The translations under genes and the position numbers were made by a program. The notes under the pieces are model-generated. The model was not told the DNA's origin, searched no databases, and was given only the letters and a program-made list of their open reading frames with translations. This document shows positions 25,571 through 38,863 of a stretch of DNA of 64,000 bases, piece after piece. Origin of the DNA: Anoplopoma fimbria (taxonomy: Eukaryota; Chordata; Actinopteri; Perciformes; Anoplopomatidae); assembly GCF_027596085.1 (NCBI RefSeq), contig NC_072452.1:10015077-10079076 (forward strand). Reading direction: 5' to 3'. How positions within the stretch are numbered: the stretch's first letter is position 1; each line of letters opens with the position of its first letter.

Positions 25571-28500
25571 CTGATTTAAATTAATGGTCATTGTCATTAG
25601 GAGTACTCAGCCTTTAAAATAATCCTAATGATGTCATCAGGGTTATCTGGATTTGGTTATGGACTATGGGGAGAAATCCTGTGTTACAAATTGGGGTTGA
25701 GGAGTTTGAAAGATGTAGGTATTTACCAGGTAGGAAGGGTAATGAAAGACATTAACAAGTTGCATTGTGGGAAATGTAAGATCCAGAGTTGGTGTCAGTC
25801 AGTGAAGATATCTCTGCCTCTGCTGCTTTGACTTCGACCATTACCTTTTTGAGTCCCTCTACTTAGTACTACTTTGTATTATCACCAAATCACTGGAGTG
25901 CCCGTTAAATTGAGAAAATAATCAATTTGAGTCACCAATAATGAAAATAATTTTGTGCTGCAGCCCTAAAAGAAACCCAATGCTAGTGTTCACAGTATAA
26001 AATCCAATTTACACCTGGTATTAACGTAATTATCCGCATATGGATAATCTATCTGAATATGAGACATGCATGTTTCTACACATTGCACAACGAGACAGCA
26101 TGCATTTTATCAGAAGGTGAGCAGAACTGGTAATAGAGAACTGCACTGTGACCGGATGTCAGCAAAAAAATCCCCAGTTGTAAATGCAAAGCAGGTACAG
26201 TGTATGTTTGTTTGTTTTGGTAGGAAAGTGGCAACCAATGGATAGAAAAAGTAACTTGGTTTCACCGAAGGTCTCGGGCTCCCACCAGGAGCTCCCGCCA
26301 GTGATCGCTCTGTTCCCTCTCATCCACAGGGAACGACTCACTGCAGCATTTGCAGCATCTGTGAGCTGCCTGTCACCGCTTCTGTTGCCTCCTACGAAAG
26401 AGCTCTGCCTCCAGTGAAAAGTGAATACAGTATCACATTCCGTGACCTTGAACCCACGACGTCTGTTGAGCGGTGGCATCGCATAGTTACAAGGTATACA
26501 AATAGAGATCACATTTTAAGACGAGATTGATCCCACTTTTAAAGGAAGAAAACAACCGTGTCGGCAAGCTACAGACTGAAAATGAGTATCCGAGGCGACC
26601 AAAGGTGGAGGAAAATAAACAGTTACACCATCATTTTAATGTTTTCACTTGAACAAATCTATAACAACCACTTCGGGGATAAACATCTCACTAATACAAG
26701 AATGTTTTTCTATCTTTTTTTTTATTGTTTTTTTATTTTCTCGAGAGGCAAAAACGTTTCCATTTGTTTGTGTATTCACCATGCGCTCTAGTGGGACGGC
26801 GTAAAATCGTCTTCCAGTCAGTCAGAAGCCATTAATGTGTAAACTAACATTCAGAGCTACAGGTGCGTTCCGCTTTCCCACCCCATCATGAATGGCTGCT
26901 CACTTATTCTGATTGACTCTCAAGTGCTCCCGCTGGGTAATCAAGTATTCTTAACATCCGTAAACACTTTGAATATTCCAGCACGACGGTTAGATGACAG
27001 GAGGGAAGGCAGGCGCTATCCAATCTTATGTAATGGCAGTGTTAAATATTTGTTTCCAATTGGCTGACGGGCATTCATTCAATTGTTAAGGACGCGATGC
27101 ATCAGACGTAGCTTATGGGCTCTTGTTTAAATACTGCTCTGAATGACGAGTTCTAGCACTCATCAAGGCTATCCATGCTGAACTGGAAACAGTTTATCAC
27201 CGTCATGACACTCTGGGCCGCCATCCTAATCAAGCGGGAGATGAAACCACACATGCATGCACACAATAACCTTTTTTTTTTCTTTTATAAGTCTTCGTTA
27301 AAAACATTAATTCAGTATATGCAAACCTTTCAGACACCCAAGAGGACAACATGGCAGCGCTCACGTATTTTGGCTATTAAGCACAATTGTTGTGTGAATG
27401 AGAGATCTGGTCACTGGTGGGATTTGCCTCATCCTCTTTAATTCTATTCCCTCCCTATCAGTCCTGTTACAGACACCTCCCCCATGGTATAGGCATCCAT
27501 TCTATGCAACACACAAACACACACAGAAGCAAGCCCACACGCACGCCAGGATGCAGCCATTCAAACACGCACACACACAACACTGCTTCTTGATAAGTGA
27601 ATCAACAGATGGACAGCGGTATTGTGGGCAAGTGCTGCAGGGTGACTGGTGCAATCTCCCGCACTGAATGGGAGGCAGTGGGAGCTGCAGTCCTCGTTGT
27701 GGCCCCAGTTTTCTCTGCACTCTCTCTTAATTTGGGCCAGTTCTGACATACAACCTATCCTAGGGGACCGGGTCTGGCAGCCTCTTTCTTTCTGCTCAGC
27801 TGTCCTCTGCTTATTAGGTTGAGCTTAGAGCGAGCCCGAGTTACAGGAAGCAGATCTGTCCCCGTATCCCTCCCACCGTGGCCCCGTTAGATGTACAGCG
27901 TCTTGATGCTGCGCCGTTTTTTCGGGGTCGCCACCTAATTGTAGTGGAAAGGTTGGCGTGTTGCAGGGATCCTGTGAGCTATATCATCTAGAGTGATTTG
28001 AGCTTCAGGTATGTTCTCCCATGGCGGTGAGCTTTACGAGGATGTTCTAGACTGAGGATGACCTGTTCTGTTTTGGGGGCAAACACTAGCCGGTCTCACT
28101 GCACCAGATCTGCCAGCATCCTGCAGCTCTGTCGCTGAGAAAACAAGGTATCTTGACACATAACCGTACACCAACGGCACCTCCAACTTCTGCAGAGTTT
28201 GTCCTCACGATCATCTGTGGCTCTACAGGACTGGCATTCACATCCACGTGCATGCATTGCTGTAAATAGACCCAACCACAGTGAGTGTTGCGCTACATAC
28301 AATCGATGGAGGCAGCGTAATTTATTTTCAATGGAGAGCCGTAAGCTGCGGCGTGCAAGAACCCTCGTTTTCTCACTGTTAATCACTACTGGCACATTTC
28401 CATGGTCAGAGGCCACATGTTGAGACGCCGTGGCTTTCATAAGGGGTTTATATACTGTAGCATGTACGTGATAGTAAATCTGAGCACCAGGAACCTTCAG

Positions 28501-31500
28501 GTGAGAGCAAACAGCGCTATCCATCGTGATTGATTAAGCAAATGTCTCCCCCCTCATCGGTAAAAATGACCCTTCATTTGGCAGGCCACAGCCATCACTT
28601 TCACAAACTGCTGTGGGAAAATAACAGAAAACAATTTGCTGTTTCACCCAGAGCTGGTGGAGAAAAACAAAAGTAGTGTTGGCTCTTATCACCAACAGCT
28701 ACGAGCTAGACTTTTTTTTCCATTCTGTCTTTTAAATCAAATACTTCTGCGTCACATTGTAACTTTCTAATTGATCTACATTTAAGTAACAAGCTGGACC
28801 AATTTGCTGCCTCGATAATTTGTGGCGCATGTATATTTCTTACTCATTTATATTTAAGTAATTTCTAATTATTTCAGTCAAGGGTGAATAACAAGACAGC
28901 AGAACAAATGAACAGACTATGTACTCTGGGAAGTTTATGAATAGGATAAAGCAAAAAGAAAAAAAAGCAATCAGTAGAAATGTATTGACCTGGAGGAATT
29001 AAATGTTTCATTGCAGTGAAAAGGAGAATGAATTACACCAAGAATAAGTTGATGAAAGAAAAATAAATGCTCTGATTTTAACACAAAAGGGCTGGTTGCT
29101 TTATTTCTGAGCCAAACTCGGAATTTAAACTGTTTTTAGAAAGAGTCCACAGACTGTATGGAAAGTTAAAAAAGAGCTGTGTATGTATGTATTGATACAC
29201 TTCACTCACTCTCCCAGAGATGTGTGTCCATGCAATACTGATCCCCCTCACCCCTCTTTCTTCAACGCCTCACTGTCTCTCTCCACTCTCCTCACCACTC
29301 TATTTGACCTCTCCCTTTGCCTCAGCCATCTGGTCATCCCCTAAAGCATACATCCTCTTCAAGCGTGGCAGTATCTCTCTCCACCTGAGTGACTCTCTCT
29401 TTCCCCTCTCACATTGTTTCCCACATAATATAGCCCCGCTCCATCAGCCGAGCAGAGATTGGTGATGGACTTTGGTTAAAAAAAAGAAGAAAAAAAGCTC
29501 ACAGTAGAGCCGGGAGAGAGAGAGCTTCTGTGGAGAAATGCATCGTTCGTCATCTCTCTCAGTAATTAAATAAAAGTGAAATAAATGTCCTGTAGGTGGA
29601 AATAAGGCGAATGAACGTGTCTCCAACTCTGACAAAATAACACATCAGTTCATATAATTCAATGCTTCTAAGAGCGTCACCTTGAATTTCAATGATGCTA
29701 ATTTTACTCACAGGTCCTCAGACAGCCATGTGCATCTACACAGAGCCATTAGAGGAGCTTGCTTGGGGACTGAGTGGTAAACAACACAACGAAAATTCTC
29801 TCTCATCTGCTCCTTCTCTTTTCCCTCTCCTCCGATTCATTCCCTTTTTTTTTCTTCCTCTGCAGCTAACCGTGCCTCCTCCTCCTCCTCCTCCCCCTTC
29901 CTGCTGCAGGGGACCATGCATCCCATCTCCAGTTCACTGGTCAAACACACACAGTGTGCCGCCCTCATTCCCTTCTATAATCAGGACACTCGGCGGTGCT
30001 ATGGGGATGTTACATTTCTGATGCATCACTTGAGATGGCTGGCCTGGAATGCTAGTTCAGAGGGATATGTGGTTTCCTGTGGGCATGCTGAGCTAATTCA
30101 TAAAATAAAAAAATAAAAAACCTTTTCATGCACTCAAAGTATTTGGGATCCCATGCTCTTTCGCAGCCCATGAGCCAGAGCTTTGCACAGCCTTGGGAAA
30201 GGGGCTGCGAACAGTAAATGTCAACGATAATTGTATCTCTTTAGCCATTTTCCTTGTCTTTTTTTCCCGCAAAAACCCACATTCTCTTTTTGGCTCAGTT
30301 GTTTTCTCCTCTCAGTCCCATCTGTCCTCCATTTTTCCAGAGTCTTGGTCTCCTTCTCCCCCCTCACTCCCTCTCTCCTTCCCTCCCCCTTCCCAGTTTC
30401 ACCAGCCTACAACAGGACCAGCCTGTCCTGCTCTGAAGAAGGGATGCTGTCATGGGGAGATAGCTCATACGTGCCCCGGGGGGATTGCATCAGCTCTTGT
30501 CATATAGAGATGTGAAGCGCTTTAAACTGTTAACTCAAATGGCAGACCTAGATTCAAGAACGACTCAACTGCAATGGTGCCGTGAGACGTTAAAAGGAAG
30601 CTGTTACTAGTCCCGCTCCATCAACATCCACTTTAAATCACCTGCTGGGTTGAACGACAGCAACACACACATTGTGGAAAGAGAGCAGACGATAACACGC
30701 TTTTACTACTTACAGTAAATGTATCCAGTGTTTGACATTAGAGCAGGGCCACTGTGTATTTTCTTATTATTGTTAATCCATGTTCAATGAAATCATGTTA
30801 TAGTTAAAACAAATCAGGTTTCATACAGATTGTAATTGAACTGGGTGTTGTTTTACATAATACACATACAGTGTAACATGATTTTCGGATGTAAACAGTG
30901 GAACATATTTCATTGCAATACACCAATTTCACAATTTTGTTGGTGAATTTTTGCCTAAATCTGTCATATTTTGATACAGTATATATTGATATTTGCAAAT
31001 ATCCTCATTAAAATGTAATTTTTGGAGCATATTATGCCTTAATCAGATAGTTGTAGTATGACAGGAGAGAGAGAGCTACAAAGGTCTCCAGCTGGACTTA
31101 AACCAGGGAAGATGTGGTTTATGGTCAGCTTCTTTACAACTTATTGTAAAAGCTGTGTCATAGCACTAAATGTAGTAGGATAAGAAACAAAATATTTTCC
31201 TCATTGACTGCACTCTTTCATCAATTTTTGACAACTAGTAGTGCACATTTGCACTCGAGTACACAGTCTTGCAAGTGGTTTCACACTGATCCCTGGTGGC
31301 AGTAGTGGGCCAAGAAAGAGGCCTGAGATGCGCAAGCACAATCCAGGGAAGAGGACAATAAATGGGGATGTAGGTGCTCTCCTGTCCTGTGCCAGTTTAA
31401 GAAGCCACTCTGCTAACAACCTCAGCTGCTGTACAAGCAATCCACTGGTGAGTTCAGAGGTGCAACTGTGTATGAGTTTTCATTAATGTGTGTCTGTCTG

Positions 31501-32150
31501 AGTGCATGATGGATGATAGGGGGTGAGGAGTTCGACCTGGGGAATTCTCTGTCACTTGGGCTGGTCAGCATGGAGCTCACCCAGTAAGAGACAAGCTTCT
31601 CCACATATTGAGGGCAGGTTTCTAGCTTCCTCTGCTCCTGCAGACAATTTTCCTCCTCTCATATTTTCTAGCTATTATTTTAACATTTGAATTTGGTAAC
31701 TGAATAAACTCATATAAAAATGCGGTGTGTATTATGCTGTGGTTATGTAAAGCCGCAATAGAGCATGCATAGATTAAATAACAACAAATGGATGTGTACG
31801 TTTTATTGTATCTATCTGGTGTATACAACTGCAGTGTGACACATCCTTCTCTGCTAGAAACATTAGTAAAAGTCACAAAAAAGGTTACTGGCCAGTAACT
31901 TTTAATGGCTCAAATTAGTGTGTCTCTATGAAAGAGGGTGCTGCCTGTAATGCTGGCGGACTTTACACAAAGGAGACCCATATAAATGTTCTGTTTCTCC
32001 ACTGCCTGGATACAAGGAGAGCAGGTCAGCTATTAGAAGAAACATGATCTTATTCCAACATGGCAGTCGTATGTGAGAGATTTGTCAAGTTTTTTTGCTC
32101 ACAGTTACAATTTTGATCCAAATGCACTGTGAGAAATAACAAGCTTATTT

Positions 32151-32153
<3 letters not shown>

Positions 32154-32205
<52 letters not shown>

Positions 32206-32246
32206 AACTGTCAAAAACAAGGGTAAGTCAAAAACAAGGGTAAGTC
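32154..32246. repeat. (TA)n microsatellite plus short tandem duplication, intron 2
   Basis: A perfect 50-bp AT run (32154-32203) is followed within ten bases by GTCAAAAACAAGGGTAA repeated twice in tandem. Confidence 0.9.
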
Positions 32247-32829
32247 ATTGTTTGGCACCAGTGCTGCTCTTATGTTTAGAATAACACATGAAGAGTAGTA
32301 GTAAAATATGACAGGAGTCATTTCTGAGAACAAGCAAACCCAAATTGTATCCACTGAGTAAGACTATATTAGTTAAGTATTTATTAGCATGGCACAGTGA
32401 TGATTTACTTTGGTTTGTGTTAAACTGATCATAGTATATTCCCAAAGAAAACATGTTCACAGAGCTGTATGGTTACCAGGTAACTAGTCGAATATCTTCT
32501 GAGAAGGAATTAATGGAAACTTTGTATGAAAGAATAAATTAAAATGTCCATTTGGGTTTTTTTCCTCTCTCCTCTCTTAGCTTATTGCAGAGTGGTGAAT
32601 CCAACTGAGAAGGACATTATGGAAATCTGTGTCAAAGCGTAAAATTCAAACTCTGGTTTGCATGATTTACTTTCTCTTTGAAGCCTCAAGAATTGGGCCG
32701 AAAAGGCATCCATAGGGGAAAAAAATGTTTCCCATACAATGCTGCGCCTGGAAGGCTCATATACAACCTGAAACCCCAGTCAGTCCTAATGAGATGTGAG
32801 CGGACTTCTGCTCTGTAAGCAAGAAAGAC

Positions 32830-33135
32830 TGAGATATCACATATGAATTATGAGATGTTATTCTGTCATTATAGCTATAAGCATTACAGTGAGTGACCAG
32901 CAATTATGAAGTATTATGAGACTTGACCTTATAAGTCATCATAAAATGCTTCATCATGCGTTGTGATTGTTGTTATAAGCATTATGGTTATTTATGAGTG
33001 CATATAACTAGTATTATACAGTGCAATGAGAAGATTATAACGCATTGCAAGTAGGTTTATTATGCATTATAGACATGAGTATCATATAAAGTGATTTTAT
33101 TGCTTACTATGAACATGGTTAAACATTTAAAGTAT
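32830..33135. repeat. AT-rich repeat with recurring TTATAAGCATTA/ATTATGA motifs
   Basis: Loosely periodic ATTATGAG, TATAAGCATTA and CATTATAG motifs recur over about 300 bp with no coding frame. The pattern resembles a high-copy teleost MITE-like repeat. Boundaries are approximate. Confidence 0.4.
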
Positions 33136-36100
33136 TATTGCTGGCCTCCATTCAAAGCCTTGACACGTCGAAGGTTCTACTGCTGCAAATAACTATGCAT
33201 ATAATGCCTTGAAGACGAGAAACTGATCCGGAGTCACTGATGTCATGTGTGGCCTACAAGCATGTACTTCCCCATCACTGTAGTTCACCAGATTTCCACT
33301 TCCCTCTCTTGTTTTTCTCCACAGCCCTATGACCGACAGCTCCATCTCCTCTCCACCTGCCATCTTGATGATATAGTCCTGTATTTCTGAGAGTGGCTGG
33401 TGAGCAATCCTCAAGTGAGTCAATGACTCTCAACTCCATCTCCTCCTGACAGATATTTTCATCTTCAAGGTCTTACCCTCATGCTTTTGTTTGAACAACG
33501 AGCACATACACAGGGCTGAAAGCACTCTGCGGGTCAAACAGACCTACATGCGACTGTAAACCTCCCTTCAATGCATTTCAAATGTGGACTCCATGTGTAC
33601 ATGCAGAAGTCTCACTCGGCCCTCGTCCGCTGCATTTTATTTCCCCGACTCACGCAATTAAGGACCGTCAATGCGAGCAGAAAACAGACCTAAACCCTTG
33701 GCCCTCGCTTCACCTCGAGAGCCGTTCTCCGGCATCCCTGGCCATCTTGTTGAACAAATAACAATCCCCTTCTCTGACAGGCTCTTGCAGTCCACCATTT
33801 GCTGCAATGCAGAGGCGAGAGGAGTGCTAGAGGACTTGTCTTATCCTTTCAAAGATGATCACTCCTCTCACCTTCAGGAAGATGTCCCCACAGCACACGG
33901 CCAGGGCAGCTGCTGAACGCTGACCCCTTTGAGTGTGTCTGAGTGCATTTTTTTTAGGGAGGATTCAGCAGAGTATGAAACATGTAAGGCTTATGATATT
34001 CTGTAATTGGATTTCCAAGAAAGCTGGTGACAAAGTCCCTCACACACCACTAATCCTCCCGATCAGCGCTGCGGGCCTAAAGCGTGCTCTTCTTCGCAGA
34101 TGAATATGGAGGAAGGGGAAAGGGAAGGGAAGAGGATGGAGCATGAAGTGAGGAGGAACACGGGGATCGTGGATGCACCTCTGAAGGCGCCCCGACGTGT
34201 CTAATCAGCGTCTCCGTGCTTGGAGTGAGTCGAGTTAGAGGAGGTAGGGCGCACGGGGCGGCGTTGAGAGAGTTCAACGTGTCGGAACCGACACAGCAAA
34301 CATTCAAACTGTTGCTGTCAGAAGTGGTCAGGGGCTCTGCCTTCACAACAAACAGGGGAGATTAGCTTTGCTGAATCACAGGAAACAGTTCACTTTTGGA
34401 CTCCATGACAGATGCCTTCAAGAAAAAAGGAGGACACACGGAGGACACTCTCAGCCATATCAAAGAGATTAGAGGAATAGTTTAAGACGACGCCTCTAAA
34501 TGATTGGACATGACTACAGCAGAGCTCGGCTCGCCTGGGTGGAGATTTGTGGTGATATTTCAGGTATAGACCCGACTGACTTGTTTTGAATCAAATTGTA
34601 CACACAGCAGGAGAAATAACTGGCAGCTTATATCCTCTGTGGTTCTTATTTTGGATGATTGAGACCAAAAAAAATAAAACAAGCAGAGTAAACTTTGTGG
34701 ATGTCTGGCAGGGGCATATCTTTTTCCATCACTGTCAAAAGGCTGGATTGTTTCCCTGCCCTACATCAACTCTATCTATTCTGCAGTCTTGCTTGCTAAA
34801 CTAGTTTCTGTTTGTCATTTTCTCTTTTCCTAATCTGCAAGACGGGGCGGCGAGGAGTCTTAAAAATGTCTATATTCCAGTTAGGGTGCAAACCATCTGA
34901 GTGTAATGCTTCCTGACTGGTTGTTCATATCCTTTAGGGGGATTTCTGATCCGTGTGTCTCATGTGTGGATTGTATACACATGCAATGCTAAGAGTGTGC
35001 CGCACAGGGCCACCGAGAGGGGGATGACAATCTGCCACTCTCACGAGTTCCACTTCCTGCACATGTAAACTAAGCCTTTGCCCCCGGTGTCGCTAATCAA
35101 ATTACATGTCACATTTCGTATCCTATGTCGATGAAACGAGCCGAGCCGAGCCGTTTGCACTGTAGAGCTTGTTTATTACCTCTCCAGGAACCGGTCTCTC
35201 CCAGCTCTTCGCCTTTCTTTGAAGAATAATAGAATAAGTCAACGAGGACGGGGTATGGGACCAGTTGTTTAACCTTGAAGACTTCACCTAAAGAATTCCC
35301 TCTCATTCTCAGCCTCAATCCAGGCTTGGTTAAGTATTTGGAGTCCAGCACCACTTTTCATCTTATTAGTGCCCTTGCTGAGATGACGCCATGTCCCTGA
35401 ATGATAATGCTGGAGGTGGTGGGTAAAGAGAGAGAGCGAGAGATGGAAAACAGAGTGGATGACAGTGAGTGAGATGCAATCCTATATGTGACAGGGCCCT
35501 GGGATAGAAACCCTTGAATATGCCTTCCTCACCTTACTTTTCTAAAGCAAATTTTCCCCACAAAAAGCAATAAAGATTCTCAGCTAGGGGATTTGGAGCC
35601 ATTTTAAATAGCCGCTTAGAGAGAGAAGAGAACAAGATGTTTTTTTCTTATTAGATAAAAAGATGGATTCTCCGTGGACCTTAGATTGTCTGGACATGTG
35701 CTGGGCACTAACTGCAATAATAACAAAAAAAACAGTCTAATTTGGTGCCTGTATGATATCTTGTCTGATATGATCACTGTATAATGCTATGTAGTTAAGA
35801 CAGAATTAGTCCCAGGTTTAACAGTATCAGTCTCATGACAGCATGATTAAGATGTACACTGAAATGGATGGGATCTGCGTGGCAGACTGATCAGAAGCAA
35901 AATACTTCAAAGTAAATTAACTTCTAGGCTTGAGTGATGAAGTTGCCATAAAATAATGATTTTTCATTTAACGGTCGCACTAAAATCCCATATTTACAAT
36001 GTGTTGATTACTCAGGATAATCCACAGGCTTCACTTTAAACTGTCTTCAGTGGAACATCCAAAGAAATAGTCCTTTTTGGGGAGGAAACTACGGCTGATC

Positions 36101-37266
36101 ACAACTCAGTTTTTATGTTTTTGTAGCTCTGGGCCTTTGGTTCAATGGGTTATGGTTGCTTTTGTGTCAGACAATCATAGAGTTGTAAACAAGCCAATAG
36201 CTTTCCAAAAGTGAAGTCCAAAACTAAAAATGTAACAGTTGTTTCCCTTTAAGAGCATGTTTTCTGCGTTATTCATACTATAATAATCATTAATTTATGT
36301 CCATTGTATTTGGGTGGAGGCAGGAGGAGGCTCGGAACCTCTGGTGGAAAGTGAGAGGGTTCACTGACACTTAAAGATGGTGTTATACAAGTTTTTTTTC
36401 ATAAATTAAACCTGCATCTTGTGCCAATCCCATTCTTCCCCCATAACATGGCTACTACGCACAAAAGGGAAACTCCTCTTCATTACACCTAAATATTTCA
36501 TTCAGTTACAGGGAGTCCTAGGGCTAAAAAGCTTAACTCTGAGACAAACCCCTGAAATTGGGAGTGAAATGTTCACTGATGTTTCACAAACTTCAGCCAC
36601 TTGAGAGTAATTTCCAAATTTAAGCTTCTTTATGCATAAAAGACCCAAAGTCTATCCCCTTACAGCTCAGGAATGGGACTTGTACAGGAGGAAAAAACAA
36701 TACACAAAGTGTTGAGAAGAAAACAAGATGAGACTTCTCTGTGCCCTGTCACCTTGGCATACTTAAGAAAGGTATGTTATTCAGTCTTGCTGCCCATTTC
36801 CACTAGACAGAGCAAGGGGCTTTTTCACACATATTGTACGCTCCTTTCTAGTAAATTAATTTCAAACTGGACATCTTGCTACTTCTGGCCACTGTCCACC
36901 TCACATACCTTGTGGGTCTGCTATTGCATGCGTGCAGCTCATACAGAGGTGTAGTTAAACCCCTGACAGATTATTCTGGACATCCAGCTTGCTTCGGCTC
37001 ACTATAAAAGCCAGGTAGTCGGAGAGATGAGGGATGAGCTGCTGTGCTATGTACTTACAATCCAGTTCACATCACACACAGGCATACACAAACACAGTGG
37101 TTGGTCACTTCATCTCTCCATCTACAGCACTGGGCCTCTCTCCTCCACTATTCCCTCCTCTCATAAACATAGCTAAGCCACTGAACTCTCCCAAGTCCTT
37201 TTTCATCATATTCGAGCACTGTCAAGGCTGCAAAGGGCAGCAGCATCTGAGAGAAGCTTTCCATTG

Positions 37267-37300
37267 AGGCCGTTTGGAACGGATTCACTCCAAACGGCCT
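37267..37300. repeat. Perfect 12-bp inverted repeat (hairpin), intron 2
   Basis: AGGCCGTTTGGA at 37267-37278 is followed by a 10-nt loop and its exact reverse complement TCCAAACGGCCT at 37289-37300, then TTTTC. A second inverted repeat (ACGCCGC-C-GCGGCGT) lies at 37369-37383. Neither stem is long enough for a typical microRNA precursor. Confidence 0.85.
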
Positions 37301-38176
37301 TTTCATTCTGCAGCTGCGATGGATTAGCTCTGTCACGGGTCCAGATGAGGTTTGCCTGCCTGATCTGCACGCCGCCGCGGCGTAGAAAAATAAATCCACG
37401 CTGCCGAAGATAAAGACGGGAGGAAAAATAAAATTAAGTGACAGGAATCTCGCCGGCGGCTACCCAATGGTCGATGATAGAGCGCTTCAATATTTCATCA
37501 CACGGTCATGCATGGACACACAAACACGGACAGTGGCCTGGGAGCAACCGCCCACAGGTTTTACGTAGCCATGTGTGAAATGGCAAGAGCCACACAACAG
37601 CACTCTCTCAGAATTAACCATTGGAGGGAGAAACAGAGGAGGGTCATGGTTGAGCGAGCACATCATGTTCGCTTAATTCTCACTAATGGGGATAGTGAGC
37701 ACTAAAGACAGGTAAAACCCGCGGTAAGACGTGTGTTGATTAAGACAACCCCACTGCGTCACAATCAAATGTTTTTCTTGCACACACCTACTAAAACGTC
37801 TTCTTGATCTAAGTTGGAAAAAAAGAGATAGCTTCCACCTCCTTGATGACCGAGTGGGTGGATGAGTCAAATCACCTCGGAGCTTTGTTGCCGACGACAA
37901 CCAAATAGTTCCACGCCTATTACTCACGGCCATTTGACTCTCATTTTGCTCTTTACGGCATTCATGCAGATTCAATTAAACTCGTGCGTTCAATGTGAAT
38001 CAGTGAGCAATCTCAAATGCATTGGCGCTTGTTATGGTGACAACACAGCTAAAATGATTTGAGTGGCTCGGGGTTGGCTCCTCAGGCGCGCCAGGAGATA
38101 TTTCTGCCTCGGTGTCATCAGTAGTTTATTCCAACACATCAACAGTTCCTCCTCTGACATTGCTCGGGTCTTCATT

Positions 38177-38200
38177 CTGCAACTGCAATCACAGTTGCAG
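38177..38200. repeat. Perfect 9-bp inverted repeat, intron 2
   Basis: CTGCAACTG and CAGTTGCAG are separated by six bases. It also contains paired CAACTG/CAGTTG E-boxes. Its function is unknown. Confidence 0.75.
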
Positions 38201-38753
38201 TAATGGTCTATAAACCTCACTTGTTTCCAGATGTGTTGGTCTGCATTATTATGTCTGTCATTGCATAAGACCTGTTTAATATTAACCACAGAGGCTATTC
38301 ATGGCACGCCGTGTCTTATTTGCATCTCTGTATCACTGCGAGGAATATGCTAATATCCTCCTTTTCTTCCTCCTCTCCTTCAGCCTGTATGCTAGAGTGC
38401 CCATACACTAGTTTCACAAGGTTATGATGCTCCAGTGGCCCGGCGACTGTGAACTGTCACAAGCAATCAGTTATGATGGAGCCCCCTTGTTTCCTGCACA
38501 GACATGCAGCTTTGGCAGGGCTCTGCTAGCGACTGCCTCTTCTGAAGCAGGCCAGAAACGTGCGGATCAATCTGCTCAGTCGGCAGACGGAGGAGAGCTG
38601 GAATGCTGGAAGCCCCGTCGCACTGTGATCCAATATTTACTAGTTGGGGGAGTACATCGTGACGCTCCCTGTTGATGTTTGGTATTCATCACAACAACGC
38701 CCCAATGTCCTGACTTTTTTTTTGACTGTCTTTAGCACCGAAATCATGCTACG

Positions 38754-38863
<110 letters not shown>

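Noticed and set aside
37267..37304. Rho-independent terminator (GC stem plus T run)
   Set aside because: The DNA is vertebrate intron. The hairpin is real but a bacterial terminator makes no sense here.
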